A DNA stretch of 7,690 nt from DASXMX01 sp036794395 (lineage in GTDB: Bacteria; Planctomycetota; Phycisphaerae; Tepidisphaerales; Tepidisphaeraceae): assembly GCA_036794395.1 (NCBI GenBank), contig DAIRGS010000336.1, positions 1 through 7,690 on the forward strand. The letters are read 5' to 3'. The number at the start of each line of letters is the position of its first letter. Position 1 is the first letter of the stretch. The position numbers were made by a program, and so were the translations under genes. The notes beneath the pieces were generated by a model, which had not been told where the DNA came from, ran no database searches, and saw only the letters and a list, made by a program, of their open reading frames with translations. Shown one piece after another: positions 1 through 6,134 of this stretch.

Positions 1-49
1 AAGTCATTGGTCTAAACATGACTGCGCCTCTTCTCTACTCGACGTTAAA

Positions 50-78
50 ATTCTTTCCTGCGTTCTCCGTGGTTCAAT
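50..78. repeat. Fragment of a CGGAG/GCAGAG-type palindromic repeat
   Basis: This 29-base stretch lies in the 89-base spacer downstream of aspS. Read on the minus strand it has the pattern ACCACGGAGAACGCAGGAAA, which resembles the arms of the inverted repeat at 7133-7288 (CACCGCAGAGACGCCGAGT...). I take it as one arm of a dispersed intergenic repeat. The matching arm is not in the window. The remainder of bases 1-89 shows no gene and no clear terminator for aspS. Confidence 0.35.
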
Positions 79-89
79 TCTACTTTCAA

Positions 90-1883
90 TCAAGCCGACT
101 TCGGCGGTGGGGTGACGGCTCGAATATTGGCTTCTTTTAACTGCTTCTCATCGATTGGCGCGGGGGCCCCGCACATCAGGTCGGCGCCGCTTTGGGTTTT
201 GGGGAAGGCGATGACATCGCGGATGTTTGCGATGTTGCGGAGGATCATCACCAGGCGGTCGAGGCCCAGGGCGATTCCGCCGTGGGGAGGCGCGCCGTAC
301 TGGAGGGCATCGAGGAGGAAGCCGAATTTGTTTTTCTGTTGTTCGTCCGTGATGCCCAGGAGCGCGAAGACTTTTTGTTGGACTTCCATGCGGTGGATAC
401 GAATCGATCCGCCGCCCACTTCGCTGCCGTTGACGACAATGTCATAGGCTTTGCTCTTGACCGATTCGACCTGCTCGCGATCGCGGGTGTCGAGCGTGGC
501 GAGGTCTTCATCCAGCGGGGCGGTGAATGGGTGGTGGGTGCTGGTAAAGCGTTTCTCTTCGTCGTCATATTCAAACAGCGGGAAGTTGACGACCCACACC
601 CACGCGTAATCGGTGGAAGCCGGCAGCTTGAGATCGCGGGCCATTTTCAGGCGAAGCTCGCCGAGCACGCGATGAACGACCTTTGGCCGGTCCGCGCCAA
701 ACGCGAGCAGGTCGCCTTCTTTCGCGCCCAGTCTTTCGATCAGCTTCGCCGCGATGGGCTGGACGAACTTGGCGATGCCGGTGTCCAGGCCGGTCGCGGT
801 GACTTTCGTTACCGCCAGGCCTTTTGCTCCAAAGCCTTTCGACCATTCCGCCAGGGCGTCGGTCTCTTTGCGAGACAGCTTTCCGCCGCCCGGCACCGCG
901 ATGGCTTTCACCATGGCCGCGTTTTTGAACACGCCGAAGTCGGTGGAATGCGCCAAATCGGTGATATCGTGCAGTTCCATTCCGTAGCGCAGGTCGGGCC
1001 GATCCGAGCCATAGCGCGTCATGGCCTCATCGTATTCCATATGCCGGATCGGGTTGGGCACTTCGACATTCAGCACATCCTTCCAGATTTTCCGCAGCAG
1101 GCCTTCCATGATCTCGATGATGTTCTCGCGATCGATGAACGACATTTCCACGTCGAGCTGTGTGAACTCGGCCTGCCGATCCGCCCGCGGGTCCTCATCC
1201 CTGAAGCACCGGACGATCTGCATGTACTTGTCGCAACCGGCCACCATCAACAGCTGCTTAAAAAGCTGCGGCGATTGCGGTAGCGCGTAAAAGCTGCCGG
1301 GCATTAGACGCGAGGGAACAATGAAATCGCGCGCGCCCTCGGGAGTGGATCGGGTCAGGAAGGGCGTTTCAATTTCCCAAAAACCCGCATCACCCAGGTA
1401 ATCGCGCATGATTTTGGTCACGCGATAGCGCGTCCGCAGGTTCTCCTGCATTTCATGGCGGCGCAGGTCCAGGTAGCGATAGGCCAGCCGTTTCTCTTCG
1501 TGAACCGTTTCATGCTCATCGGGCAAAAATGGCGGCGTTGGCGAGCTGCTCAGGATCTCCATCGTCTTGACGCGAACTTCAATTTCCCCGGTCGGTAGCT
1601 TTGGGTTCACCACTTCCGCCCCGCGCGCCGTGACTTCGCCAGAGACGCTGATCACCCATTCGCTGCGAAGCTTGCGGGCTTCGTCGTGAAAGGCTTTTCC
1701 GCACGTGTCGGGATCAAAGACAAGCTGAGTCAGGCCATCTCGATCGCGCAGGTCGATAAACACGAGATTGCCGTGGTCGCGATATGAATGCACCCAGCCG
1801 GCCAGTTGCGCGGTCTGCCCGACATCGGATTTGCGAAGCTGCCCGCAAGTGTGATCGCGGTAACGGGTTTTGATTGATTCCAT
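90..1883 (-). CDS. aspS: Aspartyl-tRNA synthetase, bacterial type, probably non-discriminating
   Basis: This cytoplasmic class II synthetase charges tRNA(Asp) with aspartate using ATP. The 597 residues match the usual bacterial length (about 590), so it is complete. Residues 1-120 form the OB-fold anticodon-binding domain (GWVHSYRDHG, FIDLRDRDG). QSPQLFKQ is at 203-210 and motif 2 (CFRDEDPRADRQAEFTQ) at 226-242. Residues about 290-430 fit the bacterial GAD insertion. SEVGGGSIRIH (487-497), motif 3 GIALGLDRL (536-544) and RDVIAFPKTQ (555-564) complete the active site. His37 in RDHG stands where E. coli AspRS has Leu; His there is typical of enzymes that also charge tRNA(Asn). The ATG lies next to the heptad repeats and has no Shine-Dalgarno sequence or adjacent -10, so it may be read from a promoter farther up or together with the lipoprotein gene 152 bases upstream. 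The family call is secure; the tRNA specificity is inferred. Confidence 0.98.
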   Translation of the reverse strand: MESIKTRYRDHTCGQLRKSDVGQTAQLAGWVHSYRDHGNLVFIDLRDRDGLTQLVFDPDTCGKAFHDEARKLRSEWVISVSGEVTARGAEVVNPKLPTGEIEVRVKTMEILSSSPTPPFLPDEHETVHEEKRLAYRYLDLRRHEMQENLRTRYRVTKIMRDYLGDAGFWEIETPFLTRSTPEGARDFIVPSRLMPGSFYALPQSPQLFKQLLMVAGCDKYMQIVRCFRDEDPRADRQAEFTQLDVEMSFIDRENIIEIMEGLLRKIWKDVLNVEVPNPIRHMEYDEAMTRYGSDRPDLRYGMELHDITDLAHSTDFGVFKNAAMVKAIAVPGGGKLSRKETDALAEWSKGFGAKGLAVTKVTATGLDTGIAKFVQPIAAKLIERLGAKEGDLLAFGADRPKVVHRVLGELRLKMARDLKLPASTDYAWVWVVNFPLFEYDDEEKRFTSTHHPFTAPLDEDLATLDTRDREQVESVKSKAYDIVVNGSEVGGGSIRIHRMEVQQKVFALLGITDEQQKNKFGFLLDALQYGAPPHGGIALGLDRLVMILRNIANIRDVIAFPKTQSGADLMCGAPAPIDEKQLKEANIRAVTPPPKSA

Positions 1884-1885
1884 GG

Positions 1886-1969
1886 GGTTGTCAGTTGTCG
1901 GTTGTCAGTTGTGGGTTGTCAGTTGTGGGCGGTCAGTTGTGGGTGGTCAGTTGTGGGTGGTTAGTAAGG
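1886..1969. repeat. 14-bp (2 x 7) tandem repeat, left cluster, upstream of aspS
   Basis: Five near-perfect 14-bp units, starting at 1886, 1900, 1914, 1928 and 1942, follow the pattern GGTTGTCAGTTGTG with T/G and C/T changes. A sixth, degenerate unit runs 1956-1969. Each unit is two 7-mers of the type RGTTGTC/RGTTGTG. The array begins two bases before the aspS start codon, so it would form the aspS 5' untranslated region if transcription starts farther up. The inverted form of the same heptad follows at 1994-2035. Confidence 0.9.
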
Positions 1970-1993
1970 AGTGTGGCGGTGTGGAAAAACGAA

Positions 1994-2035
1994 TGACCAC
2001 GAACAACTGACCACTGACCACTGACAACTGACCAC
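1994..2035. repeat. 7-bp tandem repeat, right cluster, inverted relative to 1886-1969
   Basis: Six consecutive 7-mers (TGACCAC, GAACAAC, TGACCAC, TGACCAC, TGACAAC, TGACCAC) end exactly at the stop codon of the lipoprotein gene (2036-2038). They are the reverse complement of the left cluster. ACAACTGACCAC at 2003-2014 and again at 2024-2035 pairs over 12 bases with 1943-1954. A long, register-slipping hairpin could therefore form in the transcript between the two minus-strand genes and act as a terminator or processing site. That role is inference, and no U-tract follows. Confidence 0.85.
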
Positions 2036-3148
2036 TCATTGCACCTGCCACGGCCCCTTGGCCAGCCACTTTCTCACAACCGCTTCGGCCGGTTTACCTT
2101 CGGGGGTGTAACCCCGGTCTTGGGGTCCGGAGGCATTTGGGGTCCATGACCATAGCATGAAGCCGGCGAATCCTTTCTGGCCGTACCAGGTTTCAAAGTA
2201 GGATTCGTAAAGTCGACGTTGTAGATCCAAGTCTAAGGGCACGCTCTCCTGCGTATAGTCCCACGGGTCGCTGGCCGCGTTGCCCTGACTGCACCAACCC
2301 ACTTCCGTCATGAGAACGGGCTTTTTGATTTTGCGCGAAAAATTGAGGATTTGATCGCGGATTGGCGACCAGCGCCGATTAATTTCATCCACCGTAACCG
2401 ACGCCTTATCGCCAAGCTTGTAGTAGCTATTCATCGCCATGAGATCGAGCTGATCCCAGAAGGGAATGGCGGTGTAATGGTCCCAGTTGGCCGAGTAGGT
2501 GATCAGGCCGTGATAGTCTTTGCGAACTTGGCGGATGGTGCGCGTCCATTGCTCCACCGCCGCCTCGGCCGTCACCAGCTCTGAACCGACCACGTACAAT
2601 TCAACATGATGCTGCTCGGCCACCGTCGCGTAATGGTGTTCCATGTCGCGATAGCTGTCCCACCAGGTTTCCCACGGCTCTGGGTGAATCGATCCCCGCC
2701 AGTCTCGCTGGCCGCTGGGTGCTTCCAGCAGGACGATCGGCATTAGAATCACGCGCAGCTTTTTCTCGTGCGCGTAATCGATGAGCTGGCCGAGTTTTTC
2801 GGGCGTTGGCTCGCCCCGCATATCCAGAAAGATCTGTGTACTCGCTCCATTTTCCTGCTTCGAGTCCACCACAAATAGAATGGTATCCAGCCCCATCGCC
2901 GCGATCTTGTCCACCGACCGCCCGTAATCCATCACGTTGTCGATGCGTTGAACCTGCATCGCAAAGCCGCGATAGGGCAGCCCCTCGACCTTGCCCGTCG
3001 CCGGTGCTAATGGTTGATTGCCTGCGCTCTTATCGGTGCTGACGTGCTCGGCTGCCGGGGGATCCGTCGAAAACACCACACACCCCGCAACGGCGAGATA
3101 GACCGACACAGCAACGCCCACGAGGATCCACCAACGGCTTTTTGGCAT
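2036..3148 (-). CDS. Lipoprotein with TIM-barrel glycoside hydrolase-like domain (GH113-like)
   Basis: 370 residues. An N-terminal basic-hydrophobic segment (KSRWWILVGVAVSVYLAV) ends in a lipobox VAGC, so Cys23 should be lipidated and the protein membrane-anchored outside the cytoplasm. A linker of about 35 residues follows, then an (alpha/beta)8-like domain from about residue 58 to 362. Glu190 in VVGSELV and Glu282 in VLMTEVGW sit where clan GH-A enzymes carry the acid/base and nucleophile. GFMLWSW (330-336) fits the last barrel strand. The pattern is closest to GH113-type beta-mannanases and related GTA-TIM-like proteins, so hydrolysis of a beta-linked polysaccharide is plausible but the substrate is unknown. 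The ATG has no Shine-Dalgarno sequence but a promoter-like -10 lies 11 bases ahead. The gene is divergent from the sigma-54 micro-gene and upstream of aspS in the same direction. The fold is likely; the activity is inferred. Confidence 0.85.
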   Translation of the reverse strand: MPKSRWWILVGVAVSVYLAVAGCVVFSTDPPAAEHVSTDKSAGNQPLAPATGKVEGLPYRGFAMQVQRIDNVMDYGRSVDKIAAMGLDTILFVVDSKQENGASTQIFLDMRGEPTPEKLGQLIDYAHEKKLRVILMPIVLLEAPSGQRDWRGSIHPEPWETWWDSYRDMEHHYATVAEQHHVELYVVGSELVTAEAAVEQWTRTIRQVRKDYHGLITYSANWDHYTAIPFWDQLDLMAMNSYYKLGDKASVTVDEINRRWSPIRDQILNFSRKIKKPVLMTEVGWCSQGNAASDPWDYTQESVPLDLDLQRRLYESYFETWYGQKGFAGFMLWSWTPNASGPQDRGYTPEGKPAEAVVRKWLAKGPWQVQ

Positions 3149-3159
3149 AACGGGGCGGA

Positions 3160-3188
3160 ATGATACGCGGACAACCCCCTTTTGGAAA
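3160..3188 (-). promoter_or_regulatory. Candidate sigma-70-type promoter for the lipoprotein gene
   Basis: On the minus strand, TTTCCA (3188-3183) and TATCAT (3165-3160) are separated by 17 bases. The -10 matches five of six consensus bases and the -35 four of six. The -10 ends 11 bases before the ATG, so the transcript would have a leader of only about 4-5 bases. This fits the absence of a Shine-Dalgarno sequence. Confidence 0.5.
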
Positions 3189-3305
3189 TTGCACAGTCCT
3201 GGCCGAATCGCTCGTCACGGCACTCTGTCACCCCTGCGGCAGTAATCAAGCCTTAAGAAAGACGGCATTTCATCAAATCCGTGCGGTATTCAACGCTGAG
3301 GTTGC

Positions 3306-3321
3306 TGGCACCCTCTTTGCA
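3306..3321 (+). promoter_or_regulatory. Sigma-54 (RpoN) promoter, -24/-12 type
   Basis: The sequence TGGCAC-CCTCT-TTGCA matches the sigma-54 consensus TGGCACG-N4-TTGCW at every key base, with the invariant GG (3307-3308) and GC (3319-3320) exactly 10 bases apart. Transcription should start near 3332, leaving a leader of about 34 bases with a good Shine-Dalgarno sequence before the small gene at 3366. Sigma-54 promoters need an activator bound upstream. A possible site is the direct repeat GTCAC at 3214-3218 and 3227-3231 (13-base spacing), about 100 bases upstream of the start site, but this is only suggestive. Confidence 0.7.
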
Positions 3322-3354
3322 CTGTGTATGGCGATTATCGAACACTCTTACCAC

Positions 3355-3359
3355 AGGAG
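3355..3359 (+). promoter_or_regulatory. Ribosome binding site AGGAG of the small membrane-protein gene
   Basis: AGGAG lies six bases before the ATG at 3366. It stands out because most other genes in this window lack a Shine-Dalgarno sequence. It is the main evidence that this short reading frame is translated. Confidence 0.8.
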
Positions 3360-3365
3360 ATGGTC

Positions 3366-3497
3366 ATGCACGAAGTTCTTTCCACAGCGTTCCCAACTGT
3401 CGCGCCGATTTTGGGCGATTATATCTGGATCGGCGGCGGCACCCTGGGTCTGATCCTGCTGATTGTCATCGTTGTGCTCGTGATGCGCCGCGTATGA
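3366..3497 (+). CDS. Unrecognised 43-residue single-pass membrane protein under a sigma-54 promoter
   Basis: The product is MHEVLSTAFPTVAPILGDYI followed by WIGGGTLGLILLIVIVVLVM and RRV. Residues about 20-40 form one strongly hydrophobic helix with a GGG start. The N-terminal part carries Glu3 and Asp18 and the C-terminus ends in Arg-Arg-Val, so by the positive-inside rule the C-terminus should face the cytoplasm. I do not recognise a family. Support for it being real comes from context: a consensus sigma-54 promoter 45 bases upstream, AGGAG at correct spacing, and a GC-rich hairpin 13 bases after the stop, making a self-contained transcription unit. Small membrane proteins under sigma-54 are known from envelope-stress systems such as psp, but nothing here proves that role. 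Codons are ordinary. It could also be a small RNA gene with an incidental frame, which I find less likely. Confidence 0.72.
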   Translation: MHEVLSTAFPTVAPILGDYIWIGGGTLGLILLIVIVVLVMRRV

Positions 3498-3510
3498 TTC
3501 GCCGAACTGC

Positions 3511-3537
3511 GATGGGGCCGCTGTTTGGGGCCCCATC
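3511..3537. terminator. GC-rich hairpin between convergent genes
   Basis: GATGGGGCC (3511-3519) pairs perfectly with GGCCCCATC (3529-3537) around a 9-base loop. It sits 13 bases after the stop of the small membrane-protein gene and 84 bases past the end of the convergent prenyl synthase gene. There is no T-run on either side, so it is not a classical intrinsic terminator. It may stop transcription with another factor or protect the 3' end. The remaining spacer 3538-3620 holds nothing else convincing. Confidence 0.5.
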
Positions 3538-3620
3538 TGCATGTTCGTTGCATTCGACGAAATTGCGTTTGAAGCGGCGAGCGTTCTGGCGAACCCAGTT
3601 CGGCGGCTCCGGATCGGGCC

Positions 3621-4625
3621 TCATATTGCCCGGCTCACCACAAACTCCGCCATCGCATCCAACACCTGCCGCGCCTCGGAATCAGCAAGCCCGGCCAATT
3701 CGGCCCGTGCACGCTCAACCATCTGTCGAGCCCGATCCTTCGCATACGCGATCGACGCACTTGGAAGAATCAGGTTGCGCACGCGCTCGGCCTTGTCGGC
3801 ATCGCGCCCGACCAGCAGCGATCGCAGCAGCGTGCGGTGTTCGAGCGGCGCACTGCGAAGGAAGTGGATCATGGGCAGAGTCATCTTGCCCTTCTCGACA
3901 TCGATGCCCAGCGTCTTGCCGACCGTTCCTGTATCGCCCACCACGTCAAGAATGTCGTCTTGAATCTGAAACGCGACGCCCAGCGAGAGGCCGTAAGTTT
4001 CGAGCCGGGCAATGTTGGCTTCGCAAGCCCCAGCCAGCCGAGCGCCCAGGCCGCAGCAGGTTGCACAGAGGCTGGCGGTCTTCAGGGAGATGATGCGGAG
4101 GTAAGTTTCCTCATCGAGATCCCAATTGTTGCGATTATCGATTTGCAGAAGTTCGCCCTCGCAGACCTGATTGGTGGTTCGCCCAATCAGGCGGGATGCC
4201 ACTTGTGAATCCAGGCTGGAGCACAAATGGTAACTGTGGCTGATCAGGTAATCGCCCAATAGCACCGCCGCCTCATTGCCCCGCAGATGATTGATCGTTG
4301 CGCCCTTCCGGCGTAACTCCGCTTCATCCAGCACATCGTCGTGAACGAGCGTCGCCATGTGGACGATTTCGACGACCGTTGCGATCGTGACGTGGGCATC
4401 ATTCAGGTTGCCGCACGATTTGCCGGACAACAGCACCAGGAGCGGCCGAAGCATCTTCCCGCGAAAGCGCGAGACATGCCGGACCAGCGTATTCACGCAC
4501 GCGAGTTCGCTTTTGAGCTCTTCGTGAAAGAGTCTGTCCACCGCCGCGAGTTGCGGCTGAACACAATCTGCAATCGCGCCCAAAAGGCTGGTCATGCTGG
4601 CTCCGCTGTGGGAGGTATTTGCCAT
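3621..4625 (-). CDS. Long-chain polyprenyl diphosphate synthase (IspB/HepT-type, trans)
   Basis: 334 residues. The enzyme adds isopentenyl diphosphate units to an allylic primer to build the prenyl tail of a quinone. The all-alpha isoprenoid synthase fold shows its marks in order: RGKMLRP (55-61, variant of GGKRxRP), first Asp-rich motif DDVLD (96-100) within LVHDDVLDEAELRR, the KT pair (182-183), and FQIQDDILD with the second motif DDILD (223-227). Ala91, five residues before the first motif, is small, which usually permits long products. Chain length and quinone type cannot be read from this. The first ATG (4625) has no Shine-Dalgarno sequence, while Met11 (ATG at 4595) is preceded by GGAG at five bases, so a 324-residue product is a serious alternative. 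The gene stands alone; its 3' end converges on the small membrane-protein gene. A 5-bp hairpin (3615-3619/3628-3632) spans the stop codon. Confidence 0.95.
   Translation of the reverse strand: MANTSHSGASMTSLLGAIADCVQPQLAAVDRLFHEELKSELACVNTLVRHVSRFRGKMLRPLLVLLSGKSCGNLNDAHVTIATVVEIVHMATLVHDDVLDEAELRRKGATINHLRGNEAAVLLGDYLISHSYHLCSSLDSQVASRLIGRTTNQVCEGELLQIDNRNNWDLDEETYLRIISLKTASLCATCCGLGARLAGACEANIARLETYGLSLGVAFQIQDDILDVVGDTGTVGKTLGIDVEKGKMTLPMIHFLRSAPLEHRTLLRSLLVGRDADKAERVRNLILPSASIAYAKDRARQMVERARAELAGLADSEARQVLDAMAEFVVSRAI
4601..4604 (-). promoter_or_regulatory. GGAG that may set the prenyl synthase start at Met11
   Basis: On the minus strand GGAG is followed by five bases and the ATG at 4595-4593. 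With transcription starting just after the -10 at 4642-4637, this would give a leader of about 35 bases with a normal ribosome binding site. Starting at 4625 would instead be near-leaderless. Both starts keep all family motifs. Confidence 0.5.
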
Positions 4626-4636
4626 GAGGTCGCGGG

Positions 4637-4642
4637 ATTATA
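4637..4642 (-). promoter_or_regulatory. Perfect -10 hexamer TATAAT of the prenyl synthase gene
   Basis: TATAAT on the minus strand ends 11 bases before the first ATG. No recognisable -35 lies 15-19 bases farther up. Transcription from here would begin around 4630. Confidence 0.5.
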
Positions 4643-4818
4643 GAGAAGCCGTTCGCTAACGCGAGTGCCTATCGGAAGTTTCGAAAATTATGAAACATGC
4701 GCCGCGAATCAGGGCGCGTGACGCTCTTCGGCGGCTCTTTTCTCCCTCCACCGGTACACCGCTTGTCATTACCCACAAGTCCAAATCACGTACGCTTTTC
4801 TCCCTCCACCGGTACTCC

Positions 4819-4838
4819 GGGGGAGGGTAGGGAGGGGG
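4819..4838 (+). other. G-quadruplex motif, copy 1
   Basis: The run G5-A-G3-TA-G3-A-G5 has four G-tracts of at least three and loops of one to two bases, the pattern of a very stable parallel quadruplex. It lies on the plus strand within the first 78-bp repeat. Confidence 0.75.
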
Positions 4839-4895
4839 TTCTTTCGAGCGATTTTCACAACTCAGATCACTTGTGGGTAATGACATGCGTACACC

Positions 4896-4916
4896 GGGGG
4901 GAGGGTAGGGAGGGGG
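4896..4916 (+). other. G-quadruplex motif, copy 2
   Basis: G6-A-G3-TA-G3-A-G5, the same motif 78 bases on with one extra G. The motif is on the coding strand upstream of dus and on the template side for the divergent prenyl synthase. Two such motifs this close could stack or hinder polymerases. Confidence 0.75.
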
Positions 4917-5063
4917 TTCTTTCGAGCGGTTTTCCCAGCCGAGATCACTTGTGGGTAATGACAAGCGGCGTACTGGGAGAGGGAAAAAGGGCGACCGCCG
5001 AATCTGTCACGCACCGCGCGAAAGAGCATTGTCAGTCAACGGCGCATTGCTGCGTTGCGCCCG

Positions 5064-5069
5064 TACAAT
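5064..5069 (+). promoter_or_regulatory. -10-like hexamer TACAAT just ahead of dus
   Basis: TACAAT matches five of six consensus bases and ends six bases before the ATG at 5076. The start site would fall on or next to the A of that ATG, giving a leaderless transcript. There is no good -35 at the usual distance. This spacing also argues against the upstream TTG (5055) as the start, since it would precede the promoter. Confidence 0.45.
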
Positions 5070-5075
5070 GGTGTG

Positions 5076-6134
5076 ATGCGGATCGGCACGATCGAACTGT
5101 CTCGCCCATTCTGCCAGGCCGGGCTGGCCGGCTACAGCGATCGCGCCATGCGCACCGTGGCCCGCCGGCGCGGTTGCCCCTATGCCGTCACCGAAGCCCT
5201 TCTCGACGTGATCCTGCTTAACGGAGGCGAAGGCCTTCGAAAGTCGATCGATATCTCAGATGACGATCATCCCGTTGCCGGCCAGATCATGGGCAGCGAG
5301 CCCGAAACAATGGCGCGCGCCGCGGTAATTCTCCACAACGCCGGCTACGACGTAATCGACCTGAATTTCGCCTGCCCCGTCAAAAAAATCAAAAACAAAG
5401 CCCGCGGCGGGCATATGTTGATCGATGTCCCACGCGGCGTTTCAATCCTGCGGGCCGTTCGCGAGGTATTGCCATCCGATGCGATCACCACCGTCAGCAC
5501 CCGGCGTGGGTTTGACGATTCCCCTGAATCAACCGATCGCTTCTATCAAATTGTCGACACGGCCTGGGATGAAGGCTATTCCGCTGTCCGCGTTCACGCG
5601 CGAACCGTCTTGCAGAAGTATCTCGGTGCGGCACACTGGCCCGCTTTGCGCGAGGTCAAGCTGCGATACCCCCACCGCACGATCCTCGGCAGCGGCGATG
5701 TCTTCACCGCCCACGACGTGCTCGCCATGCGCGCCCAGACAAACGTCGATATCGTCTGGATCGCCCGCGGCGCCATCGGCAACCCCTGGATCTTCCGCGA
5801 CGCCGCCAGACTCCTGAGCGACCCCACGATCGACCTTGCCCCGCCAACCATCCCCGAGCAGCGCGAAGCCCTCGCCGAGCACTTCTCCATCGCCATGCAA
5901 ATCCACGGCGAACAACTCGCCGGCCGCCGAATGCGAAAGATGGGCATCAAATACAGCCGGTTCCATCCCCAGTCCCCCCTCGTCAAATCCGAATTCATCG
6001 CCGTCCGAAGCCTGCGCGACTGGACCAACGTCCTGGAAAAGTGGTACCACCACGACGCCCCCGGCGTCTGGCCCGACCCCAAAGCCGCCGACGAAGTCAA
6101 CCAAGCCCCCGCCGAAGGCTGCGCAATCGACTGA
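5076..6134 (+). CDS. dus: tRNA-dihydrouridine synthase (Dus)
   Basis: 352 residues from the ATG at 5076; an in-frame TTG at 5055 would add seven. The FMN-dependent enzyme reduces uridines in the tRNA D-loop with NADPH. Visible motifs are QAGLAGYSDRAMR (14-26, replacing the usual LAPMAGxxD), GQIMGSEPE (69-77), DLNFACPVKK with the catalytic Cys100, VHARTVLQKYLG (173-184), GSGDVFT (205-211) and ARGAIGNPWIF (230-240). The C-terminal helical tRNA-binding domain follows from about residue 255. The motif normally written VKxRxG reads VSTRRGFDDS here, so the conserved flavin-contacting Lys is Ser141. Which uridine it modifies cannot be told. The gene stands alone, with an inverted-repeat element upstream. 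Its last 50 codons are copied at 7358-7511. Family identity is secure. Confidence 0.95.
   Translation: MRIGTIELSRPFCQAGLAGYSDRAMRTVARRRGCPYAVTEALLDVILLNGGEGLRKSIDISDDDHPVAGQIMGSEPETMARAAVILHNAGYDVIDLNFACPVKKIKNKARGGHMLIDVPRGVSILRAVREVLPSDAITTVSTRRGFDDSPESTDRFYQIVDTAWDEGYSAVRVHARTVLQKYLGAAHWPALREVKLRYPHRTILGSGDVFTAHDVLAMRAQTNVDIVWIARGAIGNPWIFRDAARLLSDPTIDLAPPTIPEQREALAEHFSIAMQIHGEQLAGRRMRKMGIKYSRFHPQSPLVKSEFIAVRSLRDWTNVLEKWYHHDAPGVWPDPKAADEVNQAPAEGCAID

Larger units (their letters stand above)
4817..4972. repeat. 78-bp tandem repeat, two copies
   Basis: Copy 1 starts at 4817 and copy 2 at 4895. The G-rich block, TTCTTTCGAGCG (4839-4850 and 4917-4928) and GATCACTTGTGGGTAATGAC (4865-4884 and 4943-4962) are all offset by exactly 78 bases with no gaps. 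Because 78 is a multiple of three, open frames on both strands encode a 26-residue repeat (SLPTSDL...SKEPPPYPPP), which I regard as accidental. Confidence 0.9.
4716..5012. repeat. Inverted-repeat element (about 297 bp), MITE- or REP-like, non-coding
   Basis: The outer arms are 4716-4780 and, inverted, 4947-5012. Both run GCGTGAC, then TCGGCGG, a CT-rich stretch, and a 22-base identical inner part containing CGCTTGTCATTACCCACAAG. A 21-base sequence beginning CTTTTCTCCCTCCACCGG occurs directly repeated at 4737-4757 and 4795-4815. CCCTCCaCCGG (4802-4812) and its near-complement 4817-4827 form a tight hairpin with a TACT loop. Inside the element is a 78-bp tandem repeat listed separately. No transposase is present, so if it moved it needed help from elsewhere. 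It fills most of the 450-base gap between the prenyl synthase and dus. The rest (4643-4715, 5013-5063) shows nothing I can name. Confidence 0.8.

Noticed and set aside
192..1283. Long plus-strand open frame of 363 codons
   Set aside because: It is antisense to aspS, whose motifs fully account for the region; the translation has no recognisable domain and follows from the codon bias of the real gene.
1886..2035. CRISPR array
   Set aside because: The repeat unit is only 7 or 14 bases with no spacers; it is a simple tandem repeat.
3615..3632. Hairpin CGGGC/GCCCG at the end of the prenyl synthase gene
   Set aside because: Only five base pairs, spans the stop codon and has no T-run, so it is not listed as a terminator.
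5055..5075. TTG at 5055 as start of dus
   Set aside because: No ribosome binding site, it precedes the -10-like hexamer, and the ATG at 5076 (MRIGTIELSRPF) begins where the family normally does.
4656..5221. Open frames on both strands encoding 26-residue repeats rich in Pro (EPPPYPPP) and similar
   Set aside because: They arise because the 78-bp non-coding repeat is a multiple of three; no start signals, and they lie in the inverted-repeat element. The plus-strand one also runs into dus in the wrong frame.
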